The position numbers and the translations under genes are program-made. 64,000 nucleotides of DNA from Blastomonas fulva (lineage in GTDB: Bacteria > Pseudomonadota > Alphaproteobacteria > Sphingomonadales > Sphingomonadaceae): positions 248,001-312,000 of the forward strand of contig NZ_CP020083.1 of the NCBI RefSeq assembly GCF_003431825.1, in the 5' to 3' direction. Under the pieces are notes generated by a model. The model was not told the origin of the DNA and did not search any database. It saw only the letters and a list, made by a program, of their open reading frames with translations. This document shows positions 46,429-55,977 of the stretch, one piece after another (position 1 is the stretch's first letter; each line of letters begins with the position of its first letter).

Positions 46429-49400
46429 TCAGGCGGCCTTGCGATCCTGCACCCGCACGATCGGAAACCGATCGACGAGCGCAGCGAACACATCGGCGCC
46501 AGCAGCCCCTGCCGGCACGTATAACTTCAGTTTCCACGAGACGATCTCGGAGATCAAGCCCATCGCTTTCAGCCGCTCGACTCCCAGATCGTTGAACCCT
46601 GACAGCTCGATCCGCCAGTCGTTCATCGCGCGGACCCGGCGCAATGCCTGGCCCTCGGCGATTTCCAGCGCGATTTCGCCTGCACCCAGCATGCGCCACG
46701 CCTCGGACACGTCCATGTCCATGTCCACCGGACTGTCGCCGGTCACGCTCGCCGCCCAGGCATCCGTTACCTTGCGACCGATGATCCGTTCGTCGGCATC
46801 GGTTTGCAGCCGGTAGACCCGTGTCGATTCCTTGGGCAGCCGCTTCCAGATCGGCAGGAGTAGTCCTGACACGATGTGCAGCGTCGATGTCTCATATTCG
46901 GGAAGTTCGCCAAGCTCCACGTTCCAGGCAGCTGCAAAGGCCTGTAGATCTGCGGGCCGCCAGTGCGAATTCTCCAGATCCACGGCAAGCATGCGGATCT
47001 TCTCAAGCGGCCGCTGGAGAGCGAAGCGCCGATGAACGCTGCCATCGTCATCGATGAGACTGCGCGCGCAAAGCTTGACGGCAGCACGGCCCGACCGCGC
47101 ATTGACGAGCAGCTCGCCACCGCGCGCCTGAACCAGGTCCAGCGCATCGGCCAGGAGGAGCGGCGCATTCCGGTCCTTCCGCTCGATGGTCAGGAGCTGG
47201 GTCTGCGCGCCTGTTCCCGGATGCGTATAGATCGTCTGGCGCCCCGACACCGTGAAGCTCTCGGCCCTCAGGGTTTCCAGACCCATTTCAAAGGTGCCTG
47301 ACGCGACCGCGCCTTCGATCCGGCTGACAAGCAGGCCTTCGAACGTCTCGAACAGGATGTTCTGCAGATCGATGGTCAGCGCGAGCATCCGGTTCAGAAA
47401 GATGGTGATGGGCGGCAACTCGTCCCTGAGGCCGGTGTCATCGACGAGAGACAGACCCGTAGCCGCCTCGAACGCCAGCAGCGAGCAGCCCTCGACCTTG
47501 CCATCTGCCAGCAGCCGGTAAAGCTGGCGAAGCGCATCACGCGCATAAGCCGATTCCAGATTGTCTTGCGAGCGGAACATGTTCTGGCCGCCCGTCTGGC
47601 GCTGACCGCGCGTGATGGCGCCAAGCGTGTCGAGCCTGCGCGCGATCGTCGAAATGAACCGCTTCTGCGCCTTCACATCGGTCGTCACCGGGCGAAACAG
47701 CGGCGGCTGCTTCTGGTTGGTGCGGTTGGTACGGCCGAACCCCTGGATCGCGCTGTCTGCCTTCCAGCCAGGCTCCAGCAGATAATGGATGCGTCGGCGC
47801 TGGTTTCTGACGCCCAGATCGGCATGATAGGACCGGCCCGTCCCGCCGGCTTCCGAAAAGACCAGGACGCGTTTCTCATCGTCCATGAAGGCGCGAGTTT
47901 CGGCGAGGTTGGCGCTGGAGGGCCGGTTCTGGACCGCAAAGCGGACCGATCCGTCCTCGCTCTTCACCGGCACGATCCGCCGCGAGCGCCCGGTGACCTC
48001 GGCAACCGCCTCGTCCCCGAAATGCTGGACGATCTGGTCGAGCGCGCCCGGAACCGGGGGCAGCGAGGCAAGCTTTTCGATCATCGCATCGCGGCGGCGG
48101 CATGCTTCGCGGTTGAAAACCGGATTGCCTTCAGCGTCGAACACGGCGCGCGATGCCAGATTGCCTTCGCTGTCGGTGAGAGGTTCGTAGAGCTGGACCG
48201 GAAAGCTGTGCGCGAGATAATCGAGAACGTATTCGCGCGGCGTGATGTCGACCGACAAATCGCCCCATTCCTGCGTGGGAATCTCGGCGAGCCGGCGCTC
48301 CTGCAACGCCTCGCCGGTCGAGACGATCTGCACCACGGCGGCATTGCCTGCCTCGAGGTCACGCGCGATACTCGCGATCGTGGCAGGCGTCTGCATGGCG
48401 GTGATAAGATGGTTGAAGAAGCGCTGCTTGGTACTCTCAAATGCCGAGCGCGCCGCCGACTTCGCCTGCGGGTTGAGCGTGCCATGCAGGCTGCTCGTCA
48501 CGCCGGACGCTTCCATCGCTGCATCCAGATTGTTGTGAATGACCTGAAACGCGCCTGCATAGCTGTCATAGATGCGCCGCTGCTCATCTGTCAGTTGATG
48601 ATCGAGGAGCTCATATTCGACGCCATCGAACGAGAGCGAACGGGCAGCGTAGAGGCCAAGTGCTTTCAGATCACGCGCCAGGACCTCCATCGCCGCAACA
48701 CCGCCTTCCTCGATCGCCGCGACGAACTCGGCTCGCGACGCAAACGGAAAATCGGTGCCGCCCCACAGGCCCAGACGCTGCGCATAAGCCAGGTTCTGGA
48801 CAGTCGTGGCGCCGGTCGCCGACACATAGACGATGCGCGCATCGGAAAGCGCGTGCTGGAGACGCAGGCCGGCACGGCCCTGCTGCGAAGGCTTCTGCTC
48901 GCCTCGCGCGCCCTTGCCTCCTGCAGCATTGGCCATGGCATGAGCTTCGTCGAAGACAATCACGCCGTCAAAATCACGGCCCAGCCATTCGACGATCTGT
49001 TCGACCCGGCTGGCCTTGCCCCCGCGCGCCTGACTTCGCAGCGTCGCATAGGTGGTGAACAGGATCCCTTCGGCCAGCCTGATCGGCGAACCCTGCCGGA
49101 AACGCGAAAGCGGCGTCACGAGAAGCCGCTCCTGGCCAAGGGCAGCCCAGTCGCGCTGCGCATCCTCGAGCAACCGATCGGAGACTGACAGCCAGATCGC
49201 ACGGCGCCGTCCCTTCAGCCAGTTATCGAGAATGATCCCTGCGACCTGCCGTCCCTTGCCGGCACCGGTGCCGTCGCCCAGGAACCAGCCGCGCCGGAAC
49301 CGGATGGCGCCTTCCATGTCGTCGCTCGCCGCCGAGACCGTGTCCCAGGTTTCGTCGATCGCCCATGCGCCGGAGAGATGTCCGGAATGAGCCTCGCCGG

Positions 49401-50778
49401 CATAGATGACCGACTCGAGCTGCGCGTCGGACAATATTCCATTCGCCACCAGGCGCTTTGGCAGATTGGGCCGATAGGAAGGCCTGGGCGGTGCGACCGA
49501 CGCCATTGCCGCGGACTGGACGAGCGCGGTGGGATGCGGTCGCGCGCCGTCAATGGCAAGCGATTGCAGTGTGTAGGGCTCGTAGATCGTATCGCCGAGC
49601 CTGCCTTCGGGCGTCTGCCAGTCCCGCGTCGCATAGACCAGTTCGCATTGGTCATCGCCGACCAGGCCGCCAGTCTCGGTTGCATCAACCGGCGACCTAG
49701 CCGGGCTGTGCGAATGGCGGAGGATGGCGATCGGGCCTGGCGATGCCGCTGCTGGCAGCGGTCGTGACGGATCCGGCCGTGGCGGCACATCGGTTTCGAT
49801 CCATTGCAGCAAGGTAGCAAGGTCGGGTGCTGTGTTGCGCCTTTCCAGGCACGCAGTCCCGCCTCGATCCGGCAGCTTGTCGAACACGAGGAGCCGCGTT
49901 GCCATCGTCGTTCCATGCTTGGCATAGACGTGTCCGGGGATTGCAGTAGAGAAGCGAAGCGTGGCGGTCTGCTGCAGTGCGCCGAACGCATCGCGCCATG
50001 GGGGTGCTTCAGGCGAACAGTTCGCGCCGACGACCGCGACCAGCCGTCCGTTGTCCCGCAGGCGTGCAAGCGCCGAGGCGAGATGCCGCAATGCTGCATC
50101 GCGCATGCGGCGATCGACGCCGGCCACCGCCGAAAAGGGCGGGTTCATGAGCACCACATCAGGCTGGACCGGACTATCCAGCCGATCATCGATCGAGGCA
50201 GCATCGTGCCTGGTCACGGACAGTCCGGGAAACAGACGGGCAAGAAATTCTGCCCTGCCACAGTCCAGCTCGTTGAGCGCGAGCGTTGCACCGGCCAATT
50301 CGGCATGGATCGCGAGCATGCCCGTGCCAGCCGATGGCTCGATCACGAGATCGCCCTTGCGGATGCGCGCTGCTTGCGCAGCAACATATGCCAGCGGCAG
50401 CGGGGTGGAGAACTGCTGGAGCGACTGGCCGGACTCCGAACGACGCGTGTGCGTAGGGAGCCGCCGAGCAATGCGTTCGAACATATTGAGGCGCTGATGC
50501 GAGGAACCCGCCCGCGTCATCAGCGCACGGCCGTAAGAGCGCAGCAGCAGAACCTGGGCACCCTCGCAGGCGTCATAGGCCGCTTTCCAGTCCCAGCCAC
50601 CTTCGGCATCGCTTGCCCCGAAAGCCGCAAGCATGGCGGCGCGCAGCTGGCCCGTGTCGAAGGGCTGGCCAGCCTCGAGCAGTGGCAGGATGTTTTGCGC
50701 GGCAGCATGGAGGCATGCGGCGGTCTCGGAGTGGCGCAGCGCGGTACCCTGCGCTTTGCTGGAAGGAATAAATGTCAT
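46429..50778 (-). CDS. Strawberry-notch-type helicase with N-terminal methyltransferase
   Basis: A very large (1449-residue) protein. Residues about 120-320 form an N6-adenine-type methyltransferase-like domain: IEPSAGTGMLAIHAELAGA for AdoMet binding and MNPPF as the catalytic motif. Then comes a SNF2/strawberry-notch helicase: FLGDGTGAGKGRQVAGII (Walker A), VFDEAHAMAN (Walker B), YVSATGATTVQ (motif III) and a second RecA lobe with FGRTNRTNQKQP. The family is common on alphaproteobacterial plasmids, and a role in DNA maintenance or anti-restriction is suspected. It shares its 5' leader architecture with parB and ardC. Confidence 0.85.
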   Translation of the reverse strand: MTFIPSSKAQGTALRHSETAACLHAAAQNILPLLEAGQPFDTGQLRAAMLAAFGASDAEGGWDWKAAYDACEGAQVLLLRSYGRALMTRAGSSHQRLNMFERIARRLPTHTRRSESGQSLQQFSTPLPLAYVAAQAARIRKGDLVIEPSAGTGMLAIHAELAGATLALNELDCGRAEFLARLFPGLSVTRHDAASIDDRLDSPVQPDVVLMNPPFSAVAGVDRRMRDAALRHLASALARLRDNGRLVAVVGANCSPEAPPWRDAFGALQQTATLRFSTAIPGHVYAKHGTTMATRLLVFDKLPDRGGTACLERRNTAPDLATLLQWIETDVPPRPDPSRPLPAAASPGPIAILRHSHSPARSPVDATETGGLVGDDQCELVYATRDWQTPEGRLGDTIYEPYTLQSLAIDGARPHPTALVQSAAMASVAPPRPSYRPNLPKRLVANGILSDAQLESVIYAGEAHSGHLSGAWAIDETWDTVSAASDDMEGAIRFRRGWFLGDGTGAGKGRQVAGIILDNWLKGRRRAIWLSVSDRLLEDAQRDWAALGQERLLVTPLSRFRQGSPIRLAEGILFTTYATLRSQARGGKASRVEQIVEWLGRDFDGVIVFDEAHAMANAAGGKGARGEQKPSQQGRAGLRLQHALSDARIVYVSATGATTVQNLAYAQRLGLWGGTDFPFASRAEFVAAIEEGGVAAMEVLARDLKALGLYAARSLSFDGVEYELLDHQLTDEQRRIYDSYAGAFQVIHNNLDAAMEASGVTSSLHGTLNPQAKSAARSAFESTKQRFFNHLITAMQTPATIASIARDLEAGNAAVVQIVSTGEALQERRLAEIPTQEWGDLSVDITPREYVLDYLAHSFPVQLYEPLTDSEGNLASRAVFDAEGNPVFNREACRRRDAMIEKLASLPPVPGALDQIVQHFGDEAVAEVTGRSRRIVPVKSEDGSVRFAVQNRPSSANLAETRAFMDDEKRVLVFSEAGGTGRSYHADLGVRNQRRRIHYLLEPGWKADSAIQGFGRTNRTNQKQPPLFRPVTTDVKAQKRFISTIARRLDTLGAITRGQRQTGGQNMFRSQDNLESAYARDALRQLYRLLADGKVEGCSLLAFEAATGLSLVDDTGLRDELPPITIFLNRMLALTIDLQNILFETFEGLLVSRIEGAVASGTFEMGLETLRAESFTVSGRQTIYTHPGTGAQTQLLTIERKDRNAPLLLADALDLVQARGGELLVNARSGRAAVKLCARSLIDDDGSVHRRFALQRPLEKIRMLAVDLENSHWRPADLQAFAAAWNVELGELPEYETSTLHIVSGLLLPIWKRLPKESTRVYRLQTDADERIIGRKVTDAWAASVTGDSPVDMDMDVSEAWRMLGAGEIALEIAEGQALRRVRAMNDWRIELSGFNDLGVERLKAMGLISEIVSWKLKLYVPAGAAGADVFAALVDRFPIVRVQDRKAA

Positions 50779-50869
50779 GGCTGGATCCTCAGGAGAGCGG
50801 GAAAGAGCGAGCCGCGCGGTGCTCTCTCCCGGCCCCGCGGCCCGCCCGTCCCGGTCCCATCTCTTCCTC
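50779..50869 (-). promoter_or_regulatory. Conserved 5' leader of the strawberry-notch gene
   Basis: On the minus strand the leader opens with GAGGAAGAG (50861-50869), right after the DUF7007 stop codon, and ends with the gene start 82 bases on. It holds a stem GGGAGAGAGC (50821-50830) with GCTCTTTCCC (50799-50808; nine of ten paired) around a 12-base loop. Similar leaders occur before parB and ardC. Confidence 0.5.
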
Positions 50870-51676
50870 TCAATCCAGCAGCAGGTGCCTGGTGGTATCG
50901 ATCACGAACCCGTGCCTGCCAGCGGCATATTCGCTGCCGGGGATCAGAAAGCTGCGGGTGGGGGCATTGGCCCTTTGTCCGCCAATCGTGGCCGTGCCGA
51001 TGACATCGCCCGGATGGTCCGGTGACCGCGCCGCAGAAATCACGATCCAGTCGGCAGAATGGTCGCGTGCAAACCCCTCGCGATCGCGGGTGAAGGATTC
51101 TGATCGACCAAGTTGGCGGCCATGCACAGCCTCCCATGCATCGGGCAGCCAGTCGCGCAATATCCTGTCCGCCGAGCGCTTCTCCCTGTCGGTAAAGATG
51201 TCGGGATAGGCCGCGGCAACGCGAGCCCAGTCACCGTCTTCCTCGTACCAACCTGCGGGCAGGCGAAGCACCGGGTGCATCGCCGCGTTCCTTGCCTTGT
51301 CGAGATGGAAGCCGCCGTGGCTGGCGGTCTCATGGCAGACGATGCCTTCGGCATAGCGCGTCGCAGTCTGCGATGGCCCCCAAGGCGAGGGCACAGGCTG
51401 ATGGATACTGGTTCGGCCCAGAGCTTCGCGTTGGCGCAAATGGAGCAGACACTCTTCGACATGGGCACGAAAGCCGGCCTCGTCCGCGATCTGCCCTTCG
51501 GAACCCAGTGCATCTGACGCCGACCATTGGCAAATCGGTTTCGAGCCGGGCAAGGCGGTTGCTACACGATACCCCTGCCCATCCCGGTTGGGGATTGCGA
51601 TCAGCGCAAGATAGTCGATCCGGGCTGCCATCAGACCATCGGATGTTGTGCCATATTCGGCATTGATGCTGGTCAT
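50870..51676 (-). CDS. DUF7007-like protein
   Basis: A 268-residue protein. The segment PSPWGPSQTATRYAEGIVCHETASHGGFHLDKARNAAM matches what I recall of DUF7007, found in alphaproteobacterial plasmids and integrative elements; it has no known function. The middle part (WYEEDGDWARVAAAYPDIFTDREK) is typical of the same family, and RQLGRSESFTRDREGF follows. Its start overlaps the stop of the next gene upstream (four bases). It sits in the same transcription unit as the strawberry-notch gene, whose leader follows it immediately. Confidence 0.65.
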   Translation of the reverse strand: MTSINAEYGTTSDGLMAARIDYLALIAIPNRDGQGYRVATALPGSKPICQWSASDALGSEGQIADEAGFRAHVEECLLHLRQREALGRTSIHQPVPSPWGPSQTATRYAEGIVCHETASHGGFHLDKARNAAMHPVLRLPAGWYEEDGDWARVAAAYPDIFTDREKRSADRILRDWLPDAWEAVHGRQLGRSESFTRDREGFARDHSADWIVISAARSPDHPGDVIGTATIGGQRANAPTRSFLIPGSEYAAGRHGFVIDTTRHLLLD

Positions 51677-52149
51677 GCTGCCTGCCCCCGCAAGAGGGGA
51701 CGGCTGACAGCGTCAGGATCGCCGACCATGTCGATGCGCGCGCCATGATAACGATGCCGGGCCAACCACGACTGTGCCGCAGCCTCATCTTCCGCCACAT
51801 GCTGAAGTTCATCGCCCTCGCCGATGGCCGTGAGGATGCGTGCCATGCCGACGCGCGGCCGTTCGACGATGTCGAACTGGAGCTGGCTGGTCGTCGAATA
51901 GATACGCCGCAGGACGATCACAGGTACGCCGGAGCTCGCATAGGTTGCAATGTGGAGGCCAAAGGTCGGAGGTGACGACCAGGTCGCGTTTTCAGATCCT
52001 GGGCTCCACTGCACGAGCGTCCCTGTCCCGTTGTCCTCTTCCCACGCCCTGACTTTGCGCGTGAAGCGATCGGGCGGCCGTGGTTCGCCGTTCGAGAAGC
52101 GGATTTTTGCGCCCAGCGGGGCATGGCAGTAGATGTCGAATGCTGACAT
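51673..52149 (-). CDS. Hypothetical protein, 158 residues
   Basis: A cytosolic protein (MSAFDIYCHAPLGAKIRFSN to AVSRPLLRGQAA) with no membrane segment. I do not recognise its family. The segment VPVIVLRRIYSTTSQLQFDIVERPRVGMARIL suggests an alpha/beta fold. Its stop overlaps the DUF7007 gene start by four bases, so the two are co-translated. It begins downstream of a terminator behind parB and thus probably has its own promoter. A ribosome site (GGAG) lies upstream of the ATG. Confidence 0.6.
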   Translation of the reverse strand: MSAFDIYCHAPLGAKIRFSNGEPRPPDRFTRKVRAWEEDNGTGTLVQWSPGSENATWSSPPTFGLHIATYASSGVPVIVLRRIYSTTSQLQFDIVERPRVGMARILTAIGEGDELQHVAEDEAAAQSWLARHRYHGARIDMVGDPDAVSRPLLRGQAA

Positions 52150-52170
52150 TGGAGTTCTCCTGAAAATGGG

Positions 52171-52196
52171 AAAGCCCGGCGCGGTGGCCGGGCTTT
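52171..52196 (-). terminator. Stem-loop terminator after parB
   Basis: AAAGCCCGGC (52171-52180) pairs perfectly with GCCGGGCTTT (52187-52196). On the minus strand it lies about 43 bases past the parB stop and is followed by an ATTTTC stretch. It should end the parB transcript before the 158-residue gene. Confidence 0.65.
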
Positions 52197-52239
52197 CGGG
52201 AAGTGGAGGGATTGATCAGCCGCTCAGCACGGCCCGGTA

Positions 52240-54396
52240 TCATTCGGCAGCAATGGCATGGGCACCCCCGTGATCCTCGCCGGTGTCTTCCGCCTCGCCA
52301 TCGATATCCTTGGTGAGCCCTGGAGGCAGCGCGCCGGCTCCATCGTCGTTTGCAGCGTCCTGCGACGGCGTTCCTTCCTCGCCCGGAGTACGCAGTGGCT
52401 CGGGCAACCAGTTGGTCTCTTCGAGCAGCCGCTCAGCTTCCCGTGCCATGTCTGCCTTTTTGAGATGGTCGATCATGCCTGCAAACTGTTCGCCGCGCGC
52501 TTCGGTCACATCGGCCAGAATGCGCGGTTTGGTAACACTGCGAAAATAGCCTTCGACGGTCGGGCGCCAGCCTGAAGCGATGATATCAAGCTCCACAGCC
52601 CGGGCGATGACATGCGAATGTGCGATCCGGCGCTCGATGCTGCGGCGGGATATCCGGCCGTTGTCATATTTGGGCACGATCTCGGCCTGGGCGTTGAGCC
52701 CGAGCGATGCACAATGCGCAAAAAGGCACGCCTGGTCATCCGCATCCAGTGCGAGCAACGCATCCCACAGTTCGGTGTCGGCCTGGGGCAGACGACCGGT
52801 CCAGGCCGCATGGCGCTGCGCGATTGCGTGAGCAGGCGCGCTGTCTCGCAAACCTTCGGGCGGACTGCTGAAATGTACCGGGTGGAGCGTCAGCTGCAGG
52901 CAGCTTTCATGGCTGAAACTGTAGAACGCCGACAGCACCATCGCGTGCAGCACTGCCGCAAAAGCAGTCGCCGGGTCCTTTGCAAAGGCATCCTGCAACG
53001 CCAGCGTGCGCCATGCGGTCAGGTCGGAGACCAGACGGTCGGGGAGCGGCTTGAGGGCGTCTCCTTCTTCAGTGTCGCCACTGGTGTCATCGTCTCGGGA
53101 CAGCGCAGACCCTTGCGTCTCGTGATGCCCGGCGTCCGAACCGTGCGCGGCCTCGCCGGCAGATCCGGGCACTGCGGGAGTGTCCATCTCCACAACATTC
53201 GGGTCCGCAGCATCATCGTCGGGCCGCACCAGCCCGCGCTCGACCCGCAGGGACCCATCGGTATCGATCGACACAAATGCGCCAGCGCACGTCATATCTT
53301 CAGGATCGAAGATCGCCGGCCGATCGACCAGCGCACCGATCTCGGCTTCAACGGCATCGATGCTGGCATCGACCTCCGGCGGAATTTCCGGAGCATCCGA
53401 CCATCTTGCCGACAGCTCGTCTGCCTGCGCTTCAAGTGCCGCAAGCCGTGCAGCTTCCTCAGGCGTTATCGGGATTTCGCTTCCGAAGACCCTGCGCATG
53501 CCCGATGTGGCATTCCACGGCAGATCGATGGCGCTCTCCACCCATTTCCAGCCCTCTGCCAGAATGCGTTCTGCATCCCTAGCCAGCTTTTCATCGACCA
53601 GACGATCAAGCAGTGCGACATCGGTCAGCCAGCCGCCATCATCGGGCTCGAAAAGGTCACGCACGACGCTGCCGCCCGCAGCGACATAGGCTGCTTCCGT
53701 GACAAACCGAACGCGCTTGTCAGCGACCCGCACCGTGTTTTCGGTCAGCTTGTGACGGATATAGCCAGCCGAGCGGTTGTAGCTGTGCCCGAGCAGTTCC
53801 CAGACCTGTTCCTGCCGCTGATGATCATCGCTGACGGTGAACGCCATCAGCTGGTCGAGGGTCATGCCGTCTTCGGCATAGATCTCGTGCAGCTTCGGCG
53901 AAACCGCAGCAAGCTTCAGACGCTGGCGGACGACGGCAAGCGTGGTCATGAAATGAGCTGCGATCGCCTCGACCTGCTGTCCCTTGTCGACAAGGCTAAG
54001 CATCGCACGAAACTGGTCGAGCGGGTGCAACGGCTCGCGCATGGCGTTTTCGGCAAGGCTGTCTTCTTCCGCGAGGATCTCGGCGGATGCTTGCTGCACG
54101 ATGCAGGGAACCGGGGCGGTCCTGGAAAGCCGCTTCTGCTTCACCAGCATTTCGAGTGCGCGGTAGCGCCGCCCGCCTGCGGGGATTTCGAACATGCCGG
54201 TCTCGGCGCCATCCGTGCCAGGCACCGGCCGCACATTGAGGCTCTGCAACAGGCCGCGCCGCGCAATGTCTTCGGCAAGTTCGGCAATCGAAAGTCCGCA
54301 TTTGATCTGGCGGACCTTGGACTGGGACAGGACAAGCCGGTCGAACGGGATGTCGCGTGACGGGCTCAGGGTGATTGTGGCTTTCGATCTGGCCAT
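52240..54396 (-). CDS. Large ParB/Spo0J-family partition protein
   Basis: A 718-residue protein. The N-terminal ParB core (residues about 10-220) includes FDRLVLSQSKVRQI, then AELAEDIARRGLLQSLNV and FEIPAGGRRYRAL (the CTP-binding, GERRxRA-type box), then EDSLAENAMREPLHPLDQF. A helix-turn-helix follows (AIAAHFMTTLAVVRQRLKLA). The C-terminal 450 residues, with acidic and low-complexity stretches, are far longer than chromosomal ParB, as in plasmid and ICE homologues such as those with a KorB-like tail. No parA was seen in the window. The ATG at 54396 is favoured because GGAG lies seven bases upstream; a second ATG at 54402 would be only one base from it. Confidence 0.82.
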   Translation of the reverse strand: MARSKATITLSPSRDIPFDRLVLSQSKVRQIKCGLSIAELAEDIARRGLLQSLNVRPVPGTDGAETGMFEIPAGGRRYRALEMLVKQKRLSRTAPVPCIVQQASAEILAEEDSLAENAMREPLHPLDQFRAMLSLVDKGQQVEAIAAHFMTTLAVVRQRLKLAAVSPKLHEIYAEDGMTLDQLMAFTVSDDHQRQEQVWELLGHSYNRSAGYIRHKLTENTVRVADKRVRFVTEAAYVAAGGSVVRDLFEPDDGGWLTDVALLDRLVDEKLARDAERILAEGWKWVESAIDLPWNATSGMRRVFGSEIPITPEEAARLAALEAQADELSARWSDAPEIPPEVDASIDAVEAEIGALVDRPAIFDPEDMTCAGAFVSIDTDGSLRVERGLVRPDDDAADPNVVEMDTPAVPGSAGEAAHGSDAGHHETQGSALSRDDDTSGDTEEGDALKPLPDRLVSDLTAWRTLALQDAFAKDPATAFAAVLHAMVLSAFYSFSHESCLQLTLHPVHFSSPPEGLRDSAPAHAIAQRHAAWTGRLPQADTELWDALLALDADDQACLFAHCASLGLNAQAEIVPKYDNGRISRRSIERRIAHSHVIARAVELDIIASGWRPTVEGYFRSVTKPRILADVTEARGEQFAGMIDHLKKADMAREAERLLEETNWLPEPLRTPGEEGTPSQDAANDDGAGALPPGLTKDIDGEAEDTGEDHGGAHAIAAE

Positions 54397-54477
54397 GGCC
54401 ATTCTCCATGACGGACCGCCGAAAGACTCTCTCCCGGCTCTCAAGCCCGTCACAAGACCCTGGCTCACCTCTTCCTC
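54397..54477 (-). promoter_or_regulatory. Conserved 5' leader of parB
   Basis: The leader starts with GAGGAAGAG (54469-54477), 72 bases from the start codon. It contains TGACGG pairing with CCGTCA (54447-54452 with 54409-54414 on the plus strand) around a purine-rich GGGAGAGAGT. The stem ends 13 bases before the start. The layout matches the ardC leader closely. Confidence 0.55.
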
Positions 54478-54580
54478 GCTTGCTTGCGGCCTGCACCAAC
54501 CGCCGCCCGGATGCGCAACGCTGGCAGCGCGTGGTGGTGCGGTCGCGCTTCCCCATGCAAGCGCAGCGCCTTCTCTCCCG

Positions 54581-54991
54581 TCAGCGGTCCAGCTGCCGAG
54601 CGCGTAGCGCACTGGCGGCCATGGCCAGCTCACTTTGCGCTGTCACGATGGCCCCGCACTGGCGAGCGGCATAGGTGTAAACCGAGAGGGGCAAGACGGG
54701 ATCGAACACGATGTCCCGCTCAATTCTGAGACCCAGCGGCAGGCGGATGTCTTCAAGCTCGAACAGGGCAAAACTGCCGAGCTCGGGACATCCGAACCCG
54801 AGGTCGGCAAGCCCGAACAATATGCCGTCCTCATCCAGTTCGGTGGCGAGCCAGCTGGCAGAGCCTAATGGATTGAAGAACCGCACCACAGGTAGGGGGT
54901 CAGGCTCGGGGCTTCCCTGCCCAAGGGCAGCAGCCCGCTGGCGGGCGTTGAACTGCAGCTTGGCTGCAAGCTTTCTGGTCAGCAGTTTCAT
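54581..54991 (-). CDS. DUF2958-like protein
   Basis: A 136-residue protein (MKLLTRKLAAKLQFNARQR, then VVRFFNPLGSASWLATELDEDG, then LFGLADLGFGCPELGSF). This matches the DUF2958 family, small proteins encoded beside ArdC-type genes on alphaproteobacterial plasmids. No activity is established. It begins four bases inside the stop of ardC (ATGA), so it is translationally coupled to it. Confidence 0.78.
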   Translation of the reverse strand: MKLLTRKLAAKLQFNARQRAAALGQGSPEPDPLPVVRFFNPLGSASWLATELDEDGILFGLADLGFGCPELGSFALFELEDIRLPLGLRIERDIVFDPVLPLSVYTYAARQCGAIVTAQSELAMAASALRARQLDR

Positions 54992-55977
54992 GCGGCTTGC
55001 CTCCCTTCCACAACGCGGGATAGGTTCGATCTCCCGTTCGGCGCATCCGCCATGGCGGAGCTACCCGATCGGTCGCTTTGGAAAGCAAGCAGATAGTCGG
55101 CGGCCTTGGACGCAGCGCTGGCTGCCCGCAGGATGGCACGATGGTCCTCGCGAAGGATGGCAAGCCATGAGCCGATGTAATCGGCGTGCCGGACCGTGGG
55201 AGCTATGCCAAGTGCCGCGCAGACGAACGCGCCTGCCATTTCAGCGACGAGTTCTTCTCGCCCGTATGCCGCTGAACCGAATGCACCGCTCTGGTCGCGG
55301 TTCAGCCGCGAGCTGTGGCCGACCCAATGAGCCAGCTCATGAAAGGCAGTCCGGTGCCAGTTGACGGGTTCGTGAAAGGCCTCGGGCCTGGGCACCGCGA
55401 CAAAGTCATGGGCTGGACTGTAATAAGCCTCGTGGCCGCCAATCCGGAAATCAGCACCCGTCGCATCGATCAGCGCCTGGGCAGCAGGCAGGATAAGTCC
55501 ATCGGGAACGGGCTGCGGCCTTGCGTGGACATGGTCGGGAAGGCCCTCGCACTGATCGACCGAGAAGACGGTGAAAGACTTCAGGAAGGAAAATCCCTTT
55601 CCGGACGAATGCTCGCCATCATCCCCCCGCTCTCGCCGGTCGTCCGGCGCGATGCGGCGTGTATAGACGATAGGAGTACCGCGCTCGCCGCGACGTACGG
55701 TACCGCCAAGAGCGGCTGCCTGGCGGAAGGTCAGGAAGCCATGGCCGGTAAAGCCGCGTGCAGTCACGGCATGCCATAATGTGAGGATGTTGACTCCGCT
55801 GTAGCGCCGCTGGCTTGCGGCATTGAAGGGCAGGCCGATACCGGCATGGCTGGAGTCCCACGGCTGGACCCAGGGCACCCGGCCCGCCTCAAGTTCGGCC
55901 AGAATCTGGTCGGTTACCTTGCGGTAGATATCCGGACCCGGTGTGGCGCCGGAGTTGGATCGATAGGTTTTGCGCAT
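54988..55977 (-). CDS. ArdC-like antirestriction protein with metallopeptidase domain
   Basis: A 329-residue protein. The N-terminal ssDNA-binding-like ArdC domain (DIYRKVTDQILAELEAGRVPWVQPW, GVNILTLWHAV) is followed by a zinc metallopeptidase-like domain with FHELAHWVGHSSRL (HExxH motif) and EELVAEMAGAFVCAAL (the third ligand region). ArdC-type proteins protect incoming plasmid DNA against restriction during transfer. This one is full length and has both parts. The start MRKTYRSNSG at 55977 is supported by CGGAG about nine bases upstream. The downstream DUF2958 gene overlaps its stop. Confidence 0.85.
   Translation of the reverse strand: MRKTYRSNSGATPGPDIYRKVTDQILAELEAGRVPWVQPWDSSHAGIGLPFNAASQRRYSGVNILTLWHAVTARGFTGHGFLTFRQAAALGGTVRRGERGTPIVYTRRIAPDDRRERGDDGEHSSGKGFSFLKSFTVFSVDQCEGLPDHVHARPQPVPDGLILPAAQALIDATGADFRIGGHEAYYSPAHDFVAVPRPEAFHEPVNWHRTAFHELAHWVGHSSRLNRDQSGAFGSAAYGREELVAEMAGAFVCAALGIAPTVRHADYIGSWLAILREDHRAILRAASAASKAADYLLAFQSDRSGSSAMADAPNGRSNLSRVVEGRQAA

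Noticed and set aside
47566..49188. 540-codon frame opposite the strawberry-notch gene
   Set aside because: Antisense shadow; the minus-strand protein has clear Walker and methylase motifs.
52612..54360. 582-codon frame opposite parB
   Set aside because: Antisense shadow of a gene with a recognisable ParB domain.
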